From an uncultured Collinsella sp. (GTDB taxonomy: Bacteria > Actinomycetota > Coriobacteriia > Coriobacteriales > Coriobacteriaceae), in NCBI GenBank assembly GCA_900543275.1, contig UQQL01000073.1, positions 1-9,261 of the forward strand: a stretch of 9,261 nt of DNA. Reading direction: 5' to 3'. A model generated the notes under the pieces. The model saw only the letters and a list, made by a program, of their open reading frames with translations, was not told where the DNA came from and searched no databases. The translations under genes were made by a program, and so were the position numbers. Of the stretch, positions 1 through 6,527 are shown piece after piece. How positions within the stretch are numbered: position 1 is the stretch's first letter; every line of letters starts with the position of its first letter.

Positions 1-38
1 GAGTGGACCGGCCCCGTCGCCCCGCGCCCGGTCCACTC
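1..38. repeat. Perfect 11-bp inverted repeat inside the rfbD coding end
   Basis: GAGTGGACCGG at 1-11 is the exact reverse complement of CCGGTCCACTC at 28-38, with a 16-base GC-rich spacer. It lies within codons of the reductase gene, about 85 bases before the stop. The repeat may extend left of the window, which cannot be checked. It could be a coincidence of GC-rich coding sequence or a stable mRNA stem. Confidence 0.5.
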
Positions 39-126
39 CGCGCTCGACCTGTCCAAGCTCGAGTCGACGGGCTTCCATATGCCCGACTGGGAGGAAGAGC
101 TGGGGGAGTACCTCAAGACGCTCTAG
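1..126 (+). CDS. rfbD: dTDP-4-dehydrorhamnose reductase, C-terminal end (partial)
   Basis: Only the last 41 codons and the TAG stop are inside the window; the gene begins upstream. The tail reads RPVHSALDLSKLESTGF followed by PDWEEELGEYLKTL. The pattern 'RP..S.LD.SKL..TGF..P.W...L..YL' is the usual C-terminus of RmlD/RfbD, the NADPH-dependent reductase that makes dTDP-L-rhamnose in the last step of the pathway. In many actinobacteria this domain is the C-terminal half of a longer RmlC-RmlD type fusion, and the window cannot show whether that is so here. It converges on the leftward yfhO gene and shares a terminator with it. Its presence suggests that the glycan handled by the neighbouring genes contains rhamnose (inference). 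A related extended SDR sugar-nucleotide epimerase or reductase is the main alternative. Confidence 0.75.
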   Translation, partial: EWTGPVAPRPVHSALDLSKLESTGFHMPDWEEELGEYLKTL

Positions 127-148
127 CCGCTAATAACTTTTCGAGAGT

Positions 149-178
149 AAAAGCCGCCGTTCTTTAACGGCGGCTTTT
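149..178. terminator. Bidirectional rho-independent terminator between convergent genes
   Basis: A 13-bp perfect stem (149-161 with 166-178; core AAGCCGCCGTT / AACGGCGGCTT) closes on a 4-base loop, CTTT. The plus-strand transcript ends in a U run (TTTTCTT), and the minus-strand transcript ends in UUUUAC, so it can serve both the rfbD end and the yfhO operon. The TAA stop of yfhO (164-166) lies at the loop/stem junction, so the hairpin includes the last codons of that gene. Confidence 0.85.
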
Positions 179-2575
179 CTTATGCCTGGTGAATAGCCCC
201 GCTGCAACAAGGGCGGCGGCGGTCGCCAGACTCACTGCAAGCCCCGCAAGGGCGCCCGGAGTCTTGTAGGTCATCACGATCCTATTCGAGCCTTTCTGCA
301 TGTTCAGGGATGACAAACCCTTATCGGCGGCGGGCGTTAGTTCTGCGGCGATTCCGTTTACCGTTACGTTCCAGCCCTCATCGTACGGAACGCTCAGCAG
401 CAGGTTGCCGTCATCCTTGGCGGTATACTCGCCTTCGATCCTTCCGTCCTCAAAAACCGTCGGAACAAATTCGCTCGTCTTAAGCTCGTTAATAATCTGC
501 TCGAAAACGTCCAGATTGAGGGCGTAAAAGACCGGTTCATTGTCTTGGGGCATGTCTGTATAGCCCTCTGCGACTCCGATTGACACCGTATGCTGGCTCG
601 GGGCGTCCGATGCATCCGTAATCTGGCGGATATTATTGTCGAATCTCCAGGCCTCGTTTTCGATCGCTCGCTGGTCGATGGTAAGAGTGACGGGCCAATA
701 ACTGCCGGCAGTCGTATCTTTGTTGATGTAGAGATACCCGATGGAGCTTGCCGGTACAGTAACGCTCCATTGCTTTAAGCTATCGCTATTCTCCGTGCTC
801 GTGGCCTCGATCTTGGTATAGAGATTGACCTCGCGGCCTAGGATTTTGCTGTAGAGTTCGTTTTGCTTTTCGAAGGGGTTCTCGCTCTTCAGCGTGCTGT
901 TTTGGATATCGCTTGAGGCTGCGACGCCAATGCTGAGCGCATAGGGGTTCTCGTACACTGCGCTTGTGGAGTCGGCCTGATTCATCTTGGCTAAAACGTA
1001 TCCCGCAGGCGCGTTCTCGGGAATGGCATACTTGACTCCCAGTAGGGCATCGACGGCGAGAATGGGTTCGGCATAACGGGTCGAGAATTCGCCGACGCTG
1101 CTGTATCCAAGGGAGTTGAGCAGTGCGATGGCCTGCGGGTTGTTGGCAGACGAATACGAAGACAACTGGTTGTACCCAAGCGCCAGGCCTTCGTTGAGGG
1201 CGGCGCTATCGGCGCGCGTGGTCGTGCGGTCAATGCGATAGAACGACGCCGAAGTCTGGTCTTGAATGGCCGTGATCGTGTCGGTTGCGGTGGCGACATA
1301 GACGCTGTTGGCTTCTTCGGAATAGCCTGTGTACAGCTGGTTCCACATAATATGGGCGTTGGTAAATAGTTCAATTGCCGTGAGTGCCAGGAGCGGCAAG
1401 ATGATGGCCGGACGATGGGCTCGACGAAATGTTGGCCGCTCATTGAGTTTCTGCAACGCGTATCCTGCGGCCCACAGCGCAAAGAAGCTAAGCAAAAAGG
1501 CCGTGCGCGAGTAGAATCCGTTAGGAACGCGCATGCCGCACCAGATGTACTCGAGCGGGCTCAAAACGGAGCTTGCGACCAGGATTATCGTGACGACGAG
1601 TGTTGTGATGCGCGTCTTGATTGAAACCGTGCGGTTAACCAGCAGGCTCACCGCAAGCAGCATCATGATGATGCCGCAATAGAACTGCGGTGTGCTTTCG
1701 TTGCTTACCCACATGCAGGGAAGAAAGCCCCTGATGAGCGACTTGAGGCCGGCTTTAAGTAGGGGGCCGAGTGCTAGAACGGGACCGCCCTTGGACATGG
1801 CAAGGATGGTCGGCAAAAAGGTCCAAGCGGACAGAAGCAGTCCAAGCGCGATGGCCCCGGCAAATCGCAGGGCCCGATCGAGCATGAGCTTCCAGCTAAA
1901 TCCATCTTCTGCAACATAATCGACAAATTCGACCAATACGAAGATGCAGAGGAACAGGATGCTGATGTAGGCCGTATACCAGCAGAACATGACATTGAGC
2001 GCCGTTGCGATGACGAGGCGGATTATGCGCCGCTTGCGGATGAGCTCGCGGCATCCGTAGGCGCAGATGGGCAGCAGGATCAGACAATCGATCCAGAGCG
2101 GGTTGCGAAGGTTGCTGATGGTCCAGCTGCAAAATGTGAACGAAAGGGAAAGCAGAAATGCTGCGGGCTTTGATAGGTCAAAGCGCTTTTGCACATACCA
2201 AGCGCTGCTGATGTGGATGCAGCCCAGTTTGAGCGCGGTTATGGCAAATACGAAGAGTGTCAGCTTGTCTGCGGGAAACAGCACGCAGAGCAGGTTGAAG
2301 GGGCTGGCGAGGTAGTAGCTATAGAGCCCCCATGTGTTCATGCCGAGTCCCTGTGAGAAGGAATAGCGAAGATTTGCCTTGCTCAAAAGGACGCGCCGGA
2401 ACCAAGCAAAGAAGTCGATGTACTGGTACTTGAGATCGTTAGTGAGAAACGAGTTGTCGCCAAAGGGGTAGACATGCCCCGCCGCTGCAAGTGCGACAAA
2501 AAGTGCGATGGAAAACGTGAGGCAGGCGGCGTAGAACGCCACGTTCTTGAGCGTGCTGTTATTGGGCCGTGTCAT
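164..2575 (-). CDS. yfhO: YfhO-family multi-pass membrane protein (GT-C-like glycosyltransferase)
   Basis: An 803-residue protein. YfhO proteins are large polytopic membrane proteins, thought to use a polyprenyl-phosphate sugar outside the cell to glycosylate wall polymers such as lipoteichoic acid. Visible traits: a first membrane segment at about residues 11-33; an acidic loop with LTNDLKYQY (D47, Q51), where GT-C enzymes keep their catalytic acid; and the family-typical FSQGLGMNTWGLYSYYLASP at about 73-92. About ten further hydrophobic segments run to about residue 410. A long soluble exterior domain follows, with VPYDEGW (729-735) near its end, then a last membrane helix (about 775-795) and a basic tail. 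I chose the ATG at 2575 because a GAGGA ribosome site lies 5 bases before it. An in-frame ATG at 2653 would add 26 residues wholly inside the upstream gene and lacks support. The start overlaps the upstream glycosyltransferase gene by 17 bases, which suggests translational coupling. Family confidence is high; the substrate is unknown. Confidence 0.9.
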   Translation of the reverse strand: MTRPNNSTLKNVAFYAACLTFSIALFVALAAAGHVYPFGDNSFLTNDLKYQYIDFFAWFRRVLLSKANLRYSFSQGLGMNTWGLYSYYLASPFNLLCVLFPADKLTLFVFAITALKLGCIHISSAWYVQKRFDLSKPAAFLLSLSFTFCSWTISNLRNPLWIDCLILLPICAYGCRELIRKRRIIRLVIATALNVMFCWYTAYISILFLCIFVLVEFVDYVAEDGFSWKLMLDRALRFAGAIALGLLLSAWTFLPTILAMSKGGPVLALGPLLKAGLKSLIRGFLPCMWVSNESTPQFYCGIIMMLLAVSLLVNRTVSIKTRITTLVVTIILVASSVLSPLEYIWCGMRVPNGFYSRTAFLLSFFALWAAGYALQKLNERPTFRRAHRPAIILPLLALTAIELFTNAHIMWNQLYTGYSEEANSVYVATATDTITAIQDQTSASFYRIDRTTTRADSAALNEGLALGYNQLSSYSSANNPQAIALLNSLGYSSVGEFSTRYAEPILAVDALLGVKYAIPENAPAGYVLAKMNQADSTSAVYENPYALSIGVAASSDIQNSTLKSENPFEKQNELYSKILGREVNLYTKIEATSTENSDSLKQWSVTVPASSIGYLYINKDTTAGSYWPVTLTIDQRAIENEAWRFDNNIRQITDASDAPSQHTVSIGVAEGYTDMPQDNEPVFYALNLDVFEQIINELKTSEFVPTVFEDGRIEGEYTAKDDGNLLLSVPYDEGWNVTVNGIAAELTPAADKGLSSLNMQKGSNRIVMTYKTPGALAGLAVSLATAAALVAAGLFTRHKKSRR

Positions 2576-3527
2576 CAGATTCCTCGTTGGATTCTCGAAT
2601 GATATAGATGGGACGTCGCTTGGTTTCCAAGTAGGCTTTTGCCAAGTATTCACCTATGATTCCCAGGCACAGAAGCTGCATGCCGCCAAACAGCGTTATG
2701 AGGCAGGCGAGCGACGGCCATCCGCCGACGGGGTCGCCCCAGACAAGCGTCTTTACTAGGATGACGACGAATCCCAGAATAGCGATGAGGCAGAAGACGA
2801 TACCTGTGAGGGCGGCGAGGGAGAGCGGCGCCGTGGAAAACGCGACGATGCCGTCGATGGAATAGAGGAGCAGCGACCAAAAGCTCCATTTGGTCTCGCC
2901 GGCCACGCGGTTGACGTTTACGTAGGGGAGCCATTTGGTTTTGAAGCCCACCCAGCCGTAAATGCCCTTGGAGAATCGGTTGTATTCGCCCATGGAGATG
3001 ATGGCGTTGACCATAGGCCGCTTCATGAGCCTAAAATCGCGTGCTCCGTCGACGATGTCGGCCTTGGAAATGCGGTTGATGATCTTGTAGAACATACGGG
3101 CACAGAACGACCTGATGGGAGGCTCGCCTTCGCGGGTGGTCCTGCGCGTTGCGACGTTGTCGTAGTCTTCGGTTTGCAAGATCTCGTACATCTGCGGCAG
3201 GAGCGAAGGCGGGTCCTGCATGTCGGCATCCATGGTGGCGACATAGTCGCCCTTTGCGTGCTGGAGTCCGGCGAGTAGTGCCGCCTCCTTGCCAAAGTTG
3301 CGCGAGAAAGAGTGCCAGCGGATGGCGTATGGATGCGCCGCCGCGGCTTCTGCCTTCATGACGGCGAGCGTTTTGTCTGCCGAGCCATCGTCGATGAGGA
3401 CGGCTTCAAAGGAAATGCCGAGGTCTTGCTGGTTCATGATGCGAACGACGCCATCGAGCTCTTTGAGAAAGATCGGAAGTGATTCCTGCTCGTTGTAGCA
3501 CGGCACGACGATGGAGATGAGCGGCAT
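2559..3527 (-). CDS. CsbB/GtrB-like polyprenyl-phosphate glycosyltransferase (GT2)
   Basis: A 322-residue family 2 glycosyltransferase with a GT-A domain followed by two membrane helices. Motifs: VVPCYNE (7-13), nucleotide-binding DDG (46-48), NFGKEAALLAG (78-88), metal-binding DADMQDPP (100-107; D100 and D102) and GARDFRLM (161-168). Hydrophobic helices lie at about 230-260 and 270-296, followed by RRPIYIIRE (304-312), the usual tail of this group. Enzymes of this form (CsbB, GtrB, DPM1-like) move a sugar from a nucleotide donor to undecaprenyl phosphate on the inner leaflet. Length matches the CsbB/GtrB norm of roughly 310-330. The ATG at 3525-3527 has AGAGG 9 bases upstream, overlapping the previous gene's stop. 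The gene lies 6 bases after the first GT2 gene and overlaps yfhO, repeating the csbB-yfhO pairing known in Bacillus and Staphylococcus. The sugar cannot be read from the sequence. Confidence 0.92.
   Translation of the reverse strand: MPLISIVVPCYNEQESLPIFLKELDGVVRIMNQQDLGISFEAVLIDDGSADKTLAVMKAEAAAAHPYAIRWHSFSRNFGKEAALLAGLQHAKGDYVATMDADMQDPPSLLPQMYEILQTEDYDNVATRRTTREGEPPIRSFCARMFYKIINRISKADIVDGARDFRLMKRPMVNAIISMGEYNRFSKGIYGWVGFKTKWLPYVNVNRVAGETKWSFWSLLLYSIDGIVAFSTAPLSLAALTGIVFCLIAILGFVVILVKTLVWGDPVGGWPSLACLITLFGGMQLLCLGIIGEYLAKAYLETKRRPIYIIRESNEESDDTAQ
2581..2585 (-). promoter_or_regulatory. Ribosome binding site of yfhO, inside the upstream gene
   Basis: The minus strand reads GAGGA, then ATCTG, then ATG at 2575. 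The spacing of 5 bases is good, and this site decides the yfhO start. It lies within the last codons of the upstream glycosyltransferase gene, as expected for translational coupling. Confidence 0.6.
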
Positions 3528-3533
3528 GGTGGT

Positions 3534-4505
3534 TTACCTCTCGCTTGGCTTGGAAGTGGGGTGGCCGAGCTGGTCGTCGTAGTCGTATTTGCTGTACACG
3601 TTGACCTCCCACTGCTTTTTTTCGACCTTTGCCACGGAATCGAGGATGAATCCGGTTGCAAGGCTCAGACCGCACAGGAACATAAACGACGCGGCGAGCA
3701 TGGCGGTGGGGAAGCGCGGAACGAGGCCGGTGTGGAAATACTCGACAATGATGGGCATGCCCAGAGCGAGGCCGATCACCGCAAACAGAAGCGCGACGAG
3801 GCTGAAGAACTTCAGTGGGCGGTAGTCCTTGAACAGCGTACCGATCATCGCGACGACTTTAATGCCGTCGCTCACGGTATTGAGCTTGGACTCGGAGCCT
3901 TCCGGACGGTCGCGGTACTCGATGGGCACATCTTTGATGCGCCAGCGGTGGTCGACGGCGTGGATCGAGAGCTCGGTTTCGATTTGGAAGCCCTCGGAAA
4001 GCACAGGGAAGGTTTTAACGAACGGGCGGCTCATGGCACGGTAGCCGGTCATGACGTCATCGAAGCTGTAGCCATAGATCCACTTGATCATGGCGCGAAC
4101 TAGGTTGTTGCCAAAGCCGTGGAAAGCACGCTTGTTTTCCTCGGCGTAGGTGCCGTTGGAAAGGCGGTCGCCTACGGTCATATCGGCCGTGCCGTTGAGG
4201 ATAGGCTCGCAGAGGGCCTCGGCGGCCTCGGCGGGGTAGGTGTCGTCTCCGTCGACCATCAGGTAGCAATCGGCGTCGATATCGCGAAACATCTGGCGGC
4301 ACACGTTGCCCTTTCCCTGACGGGGCTCAAAGCGGACCGTGGCGCCGTGCTCGGTGGCGATGCGTGAGGTATCGTCCGACGAGTTGTTGTCATAGACATA
4401 GACCGTCGCTTGCGGAAGCTCGCGGTGAAAGTCGTCGATTACTTTGCCGATCGTGAGGGCTTCGTTGTAGCAGGGGATAATAATGGCAATCGTTTGCTCG
4501 GCCAT
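3534..4505 (-). CDS. Membrane-anchored family 2 glycosyltransferase
   Basis: A 323-residue protein with an N-terminal GT-A domain: PCYNE (11-15), YDNNSSDDT (38-46), GKGN (64-67) and the metal-site DGDDTYP (85-91). GFGNNLVR (130-137), DVMTGYRAMSRPF (150-162) and GFQIETELSIHA (172-183) follow. Two membrane helices lie at about 233-255 and 268-292, with a charged C-terminal tail rich in Tyr and Asp. This is the layout of polyprenyl-phosphate sugar transferases (dolichol-phosphate mannose synthase-like), but it differs clearly from the downstream CsbB-like enzyme, so it probably uses another sugar (inference). I chose the ATG at 4505 because AAAGGA lies 6 bases before it; an in-frame ATG 24 bases further up has no such site. 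It is the first gene of the leftward operon. Transfer of a sugar directly to a growing lipid-linked chain is an alternative role. Confidence 0.88.
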   Translation of the reverse strand: MAEQTIAIIIPCYNEALTIGKVIDDFHRELPQATVYVYDNNSSDDTSRIATEHGATVRFEPRQGKGNVCRQMFRDIDADCYLMVDGDDTYPAEAAEALCEPILNGTADMTVGDRLSNGTYAEENKRAFHGFGNNLVRAMIKWIYGYSFDDVMTGYRAMSRPFVKTFPVLSEGFQIETELSIHAVDHRWRIKDVPIEYRDRPEGSESKLNTVSDGIKVVAMIGTLFKDYRPLKFFSLVALLFAVIGLALGMPIIVEYFHTGLVPRFPTAMLAASFMFLCGLSLATGFILDSVAKVEKKQWEVNVYSKYDYDDQLGHPTSKPSER

Positions 4506-4511
4506 GAAGGT

Positions 4512-4517
4512 TCCTTT
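4512..4517 (-). promoter_or_regulatory. Ribosome binding site deciding the start of the first leftward GT2 gene
   Basis: The minus strand reads AAAGGA followed by ACCTTC and then ATG at 4505. This supports the 323-residue form over the form that starts 24 bases upstream. Confidence 0.6.
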
Positions 4518-4524
4518 GGTCGCG

Positions 4525-4530
4525 TACAAT
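4525..4530 (+). promoter_or_regulatory. Possible -10 box in the short divergent gap
   Basis: Only about 40-50 bases separate the two divergent start codons. TACAAT at 4525-4530 (5 of 6 matches to TATAAT) would put a transcription start near 4537, only about 9-18 bases ahead of the candidate ATGs of the rightward gene. No good -35 box is visible at the normal distance. I see no convincing promoter for the leftward operon; it may lie inside the 5' end of the rightward gene. Confidence 0.2.
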
Positions 4531-4554
4531 CGAATCGTTTGTTACATGGTTAGG

Positions 4555-6438
4555 ATGAGCGCATTGATTCGACAGTTCAAGCTTTTAGATGTGGTACGTG
4601 CTTCTTTGCTGGTTGCAGTAAGCATCGCTACGGTGACGTATTGTAGTGGTTCCTTTGCCCTGTTTCCATCGGTCTTGGCGTGCATTGCGATAATCGCATC
4701 ATTGGTTTATTTCAAAAAGTTGGGATGCAGGGATTTTGCATTTCCGTCTCTTGTTGGTCGAGTTTGCTGTCTTATGAGCTCCCTTGCATTTTCGTTTGTT
4801 CTTGTGTTGGGAGCTCATATTCGCGTGGCCGAACCGGTGATAGCCGGCGGGGTTAACGAGAATTATATTGAGCCGTATTCCGTGTATGATATCGTCGCAT
4901 TTTGCATGATGGCGGCACTGGTCTTTTGGATTTTGTCGGCGCTGGTTCAGCTGTCTGGTTGTGGTCGTCGCTGTGCCTTCGTTAAGAAGTTTCAGAGGGC
5001 GAATGGCGGTGATACGTTAGTTCCTGTTTCGGTCTCGTCCGTTGTAATCCGTGCTCTTGTCATTTTTCTTCTGTATCTACCGTTCTTTATGAGGTATTTC
5101 CCCGGCCTGTTTTTTGGCGACACCTTTTCTTCGTTCGCTCAGATTATGGGGTGGAATCCCCTGAGCAACCATCATCCGGTTGCTTTCACTTTGATGATGG
5201 GCGCTTGCATCAAGATTGTCGGGTTGTTTGGGCTAGGCCCTTCGGTGGGCGTTGCATTGCTGACGGTATTTCAGATGGCCTGCGTTGCCTGCACGTTTGG
5301 CTATCTTGCTCTTTGGGTGACTTCCCGCTTGGGGGTTTCTGCTCGTTGGTCCTGGCTGCTCGTGGCTCTATTTGGCTTGTCTCGGTATTGCGCACTATAT
5401 TCAGTGGCGCTCTGGAAGGACCCACTGTTTTCTTGCTGCCTTGTTTTGGTGGTGGCCATGCTTACGGATGCCGTTTTGGAGCATGGGCCTCGATTGGGTA
5501 CGCCGCGTCTGCTTGTATTTGGCCTGCTTTCGTTAGGCGTCATGCTGCTGCGTAATAACGGTTTGTATATTTGCGCTGCGCTATGTATCGTGCTTGCAAT
5601 AATTGCGGTACTGGGCCGACTTGGCCGCACTGTTCCGATGGAGTTGGCTTTCCGTATGGCTGTTCCTCTTGGATTGGCGATAGTTGCATGCTTGGTGATT
5701 ACGGGCCCCGTGTACTCGGCGATGGGCATTGTTCCGTCGGAGGAAGTTGAGTCGGTGGGTATTCCGCTTGCCCAGATGGCCCGCGTTGCCGCGCTTGATG
5801 GTGATATGTCCGAGTCCGACCGTTCTTATATGAACGAGTTGCTTCCGCTCGATCGTTACAAGGAGGTTTACCACCCCAGTATTATCGATCCGCTTAAATG
5901 GAACGATGACTTTAATTCGGACCATTTAAAGGATGGATTCTGGGCTCATTGGGCCTCGATGCTTTCGCGTAACCCATCGATATACTTTGAGGCGTGGGAA
6001 CTGCAGACGTTTGGTTTTTGGGCCCCAAATGTAAAGGGTGCTGACGGTCTGCCTGAAAACTTTCTCATGGGCGTTCCGTATAACCTTGTGGCCGACTCAA
6101 AGGCTTCTACGGGAGTTACATTTCGCAACTTGCTTGCGCCCCTCGGCGATGATGTTGATGTGGCGATTGGACTGAGCGCTTGGTCTATTCCTGGCGCCGT
6201 TGTCTTTTGGTTGCTCATGTTTTCGTCAGCACTGTTGGTGTCTTGTGGTCGCGCAAGGTTTGCTTTGCCGCTTTTGCCATTTTTGTTGTTGTACGGGACG
6301 CTCTTTATTGCCAGTCCTATTTGGTACTGGCCTCGTTATATCGTGGCTGCTCAATTTGGTCTTCCTGCCGTGCTTGTGGTGGTCGCTCGCGGCATGCTGT
6401 CTGGTGAAAGACGTTCCGAAAACGATGTTGTGAGATAG
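4555..6438 (+). CDS. DUF6020-type multi-pass membrane protein, putative GT-C glycosyltransferase
   Basis: A 627-residue integral membrane protein with about 12 or more hydrophobic segments spread from residue 15 to 610. Landmarks that I associate with DUF6020 proteins are FFGDTFSSFAQ (186-196), NHHPVAFT (205-212), ALWKDPLFS (285-293), LLRNNGLY (331-338) and WYWPRYIVA (590-598). A hydrophilic exterior stretch at about 395-510 lies between membrane blocks. The acidic GDT loop after an early helix resembles the catalytic loop of GT-C enzymes, so a glycosyltransferase role using a polyprenyl-linked donor is plausible but unproven. The start is uncertain: ATGs at 4546 and 4555 lack a spaced ribosome site, and a TTG at 4564 has AGGA 8 bases upstream. 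A longer form from 4483 would overlap the divergent gene and is unlikely. Codons are richer in T-ending triplets (TTT, GTT, CTT) and GC is lower than in the flanking genes, hinting at separate acquisition. Confidence 0.8.
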   Translation: MSALIRQFKLLDVVRASLLVAVSIATVTYCSGSFALFPSVLACIAIIASLVYFKKLGCRDFAFPSLVGRVCCLMSSLAFSFVLVLGAHIRVAEPVIAGGVNENYIEPYSVYDIVAFCMMAALVFWILSALVQLSGCGRRCAFVKKFQRANGGDTLVPVSVSSVVIRALVIFLLYLPFFMRYFPGLFFGDTFSSFAQIMGWNPLSNHHPVAFTLMMGACIKIVGLFGLGPSVGVALLTVFQMACVACTFGYLALWVTSRLGVSARWSWLLVALFGLSRYCALYSVALWKDPLFSCCLVLVVAMLTDAVLEHGPRLGTPRLLVFGLLSLGVMLLRNNGLYICAALCIVLAIIAVLGRLGRTVPMELAFRMAVPLGLAIVACLVITGPVYSAMGIVPSEEVESVGIPLAQMARVAALDGDMSESDRSYMNELLPLDRYKEVYHPSIIDPLKWNDDFNSDHLKDGFWAHWASMLSRNPSIYFEAWELQTFGFWAPNVKGADGLPENFLMGVPYNLVADSKASTGVTFRNLLAPLGDDVDVAIGLSAWSIPGAVVFWLLMFSSALLVSCGRARFALPLLPFLLLYGTLFIASPIWYWPRYIVAAQFGLPAVLVVVARGMLSGERRSENDVVR

Positions 6439-6451
6439 TTCTCCAGTTTCG

Positions 6452-6472
6452 CAACGCCGCCTTATGGCGTTG
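6452..6472 (+). terminator. Hairpin after the DUF6020-type gene, weak terminator candidate
   Basis: CAACGCC (6452-6458) pairs with GGCGTTG (6466-6472) around a 7-base loop, starting 14 bases after the stop codon. There is no T run behind it (AGGGCGGG follows), so it is not a standard intrinsic terminator. It could slow transcription, protect the mRNA end, or mean little. Confidence 0.3.
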
Positions 6473-6482
6473 AGGGCGGGTC

Positions 6483-6488
6483 TATACT
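6483..6488 (+). promoter_or_regulatory. Possible -10 box for the ABC exporter operon
   Basis: TATACT (5 of 6 matches to TATAAT) lies 39 bases before the GTG start of the permease, just after the hairpin. The expected -35 position (about 6460-6465) holds CCTTAT, which is not a good match, so an activator or another sigma factor would be needed if it is real. Confidence 0.35.
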
Positions 6489-6512
6489 GTTCGTTTGTCA
6501 ACGATTACGAGT

Positions 6513-6519
6513 AAAGGAG
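6513..6519 (+). promoter_or_regulatory. Ribosome binding site of the permease gene
   Basis: AAAGGAG, 8 bases before a GTG at 6528. This strong site decides for the GTG start over the in-frame TTG at 6495. Confidence 0.75.
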
Positions 6520-6527
6520 TTGCATCC

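Noticed and set aside
2576..2653. Longer yfhO form starting at 2653
   Set aside because: The extra 26 residues lie wholly within the upstream glycosyltransferase gene, look like a frame shadow, and lack a ribosome site; GAGGA before ATG 2575 fits better.
3561..4103. 180-codon open frame on the plus strand opposite the first GT2 gene
   Set aside because: Antisense to a clear glycosyltransferase with intact motifs; its translation is rich in His, Asp and Glu without any domain pattern.
4483..4545. Longer N-terminus of the DUF6020-type protein starting at 4483
   Set aside because: It would overlap the start of the divergent GT2 gene, and the extra residues show no family-like pattern.
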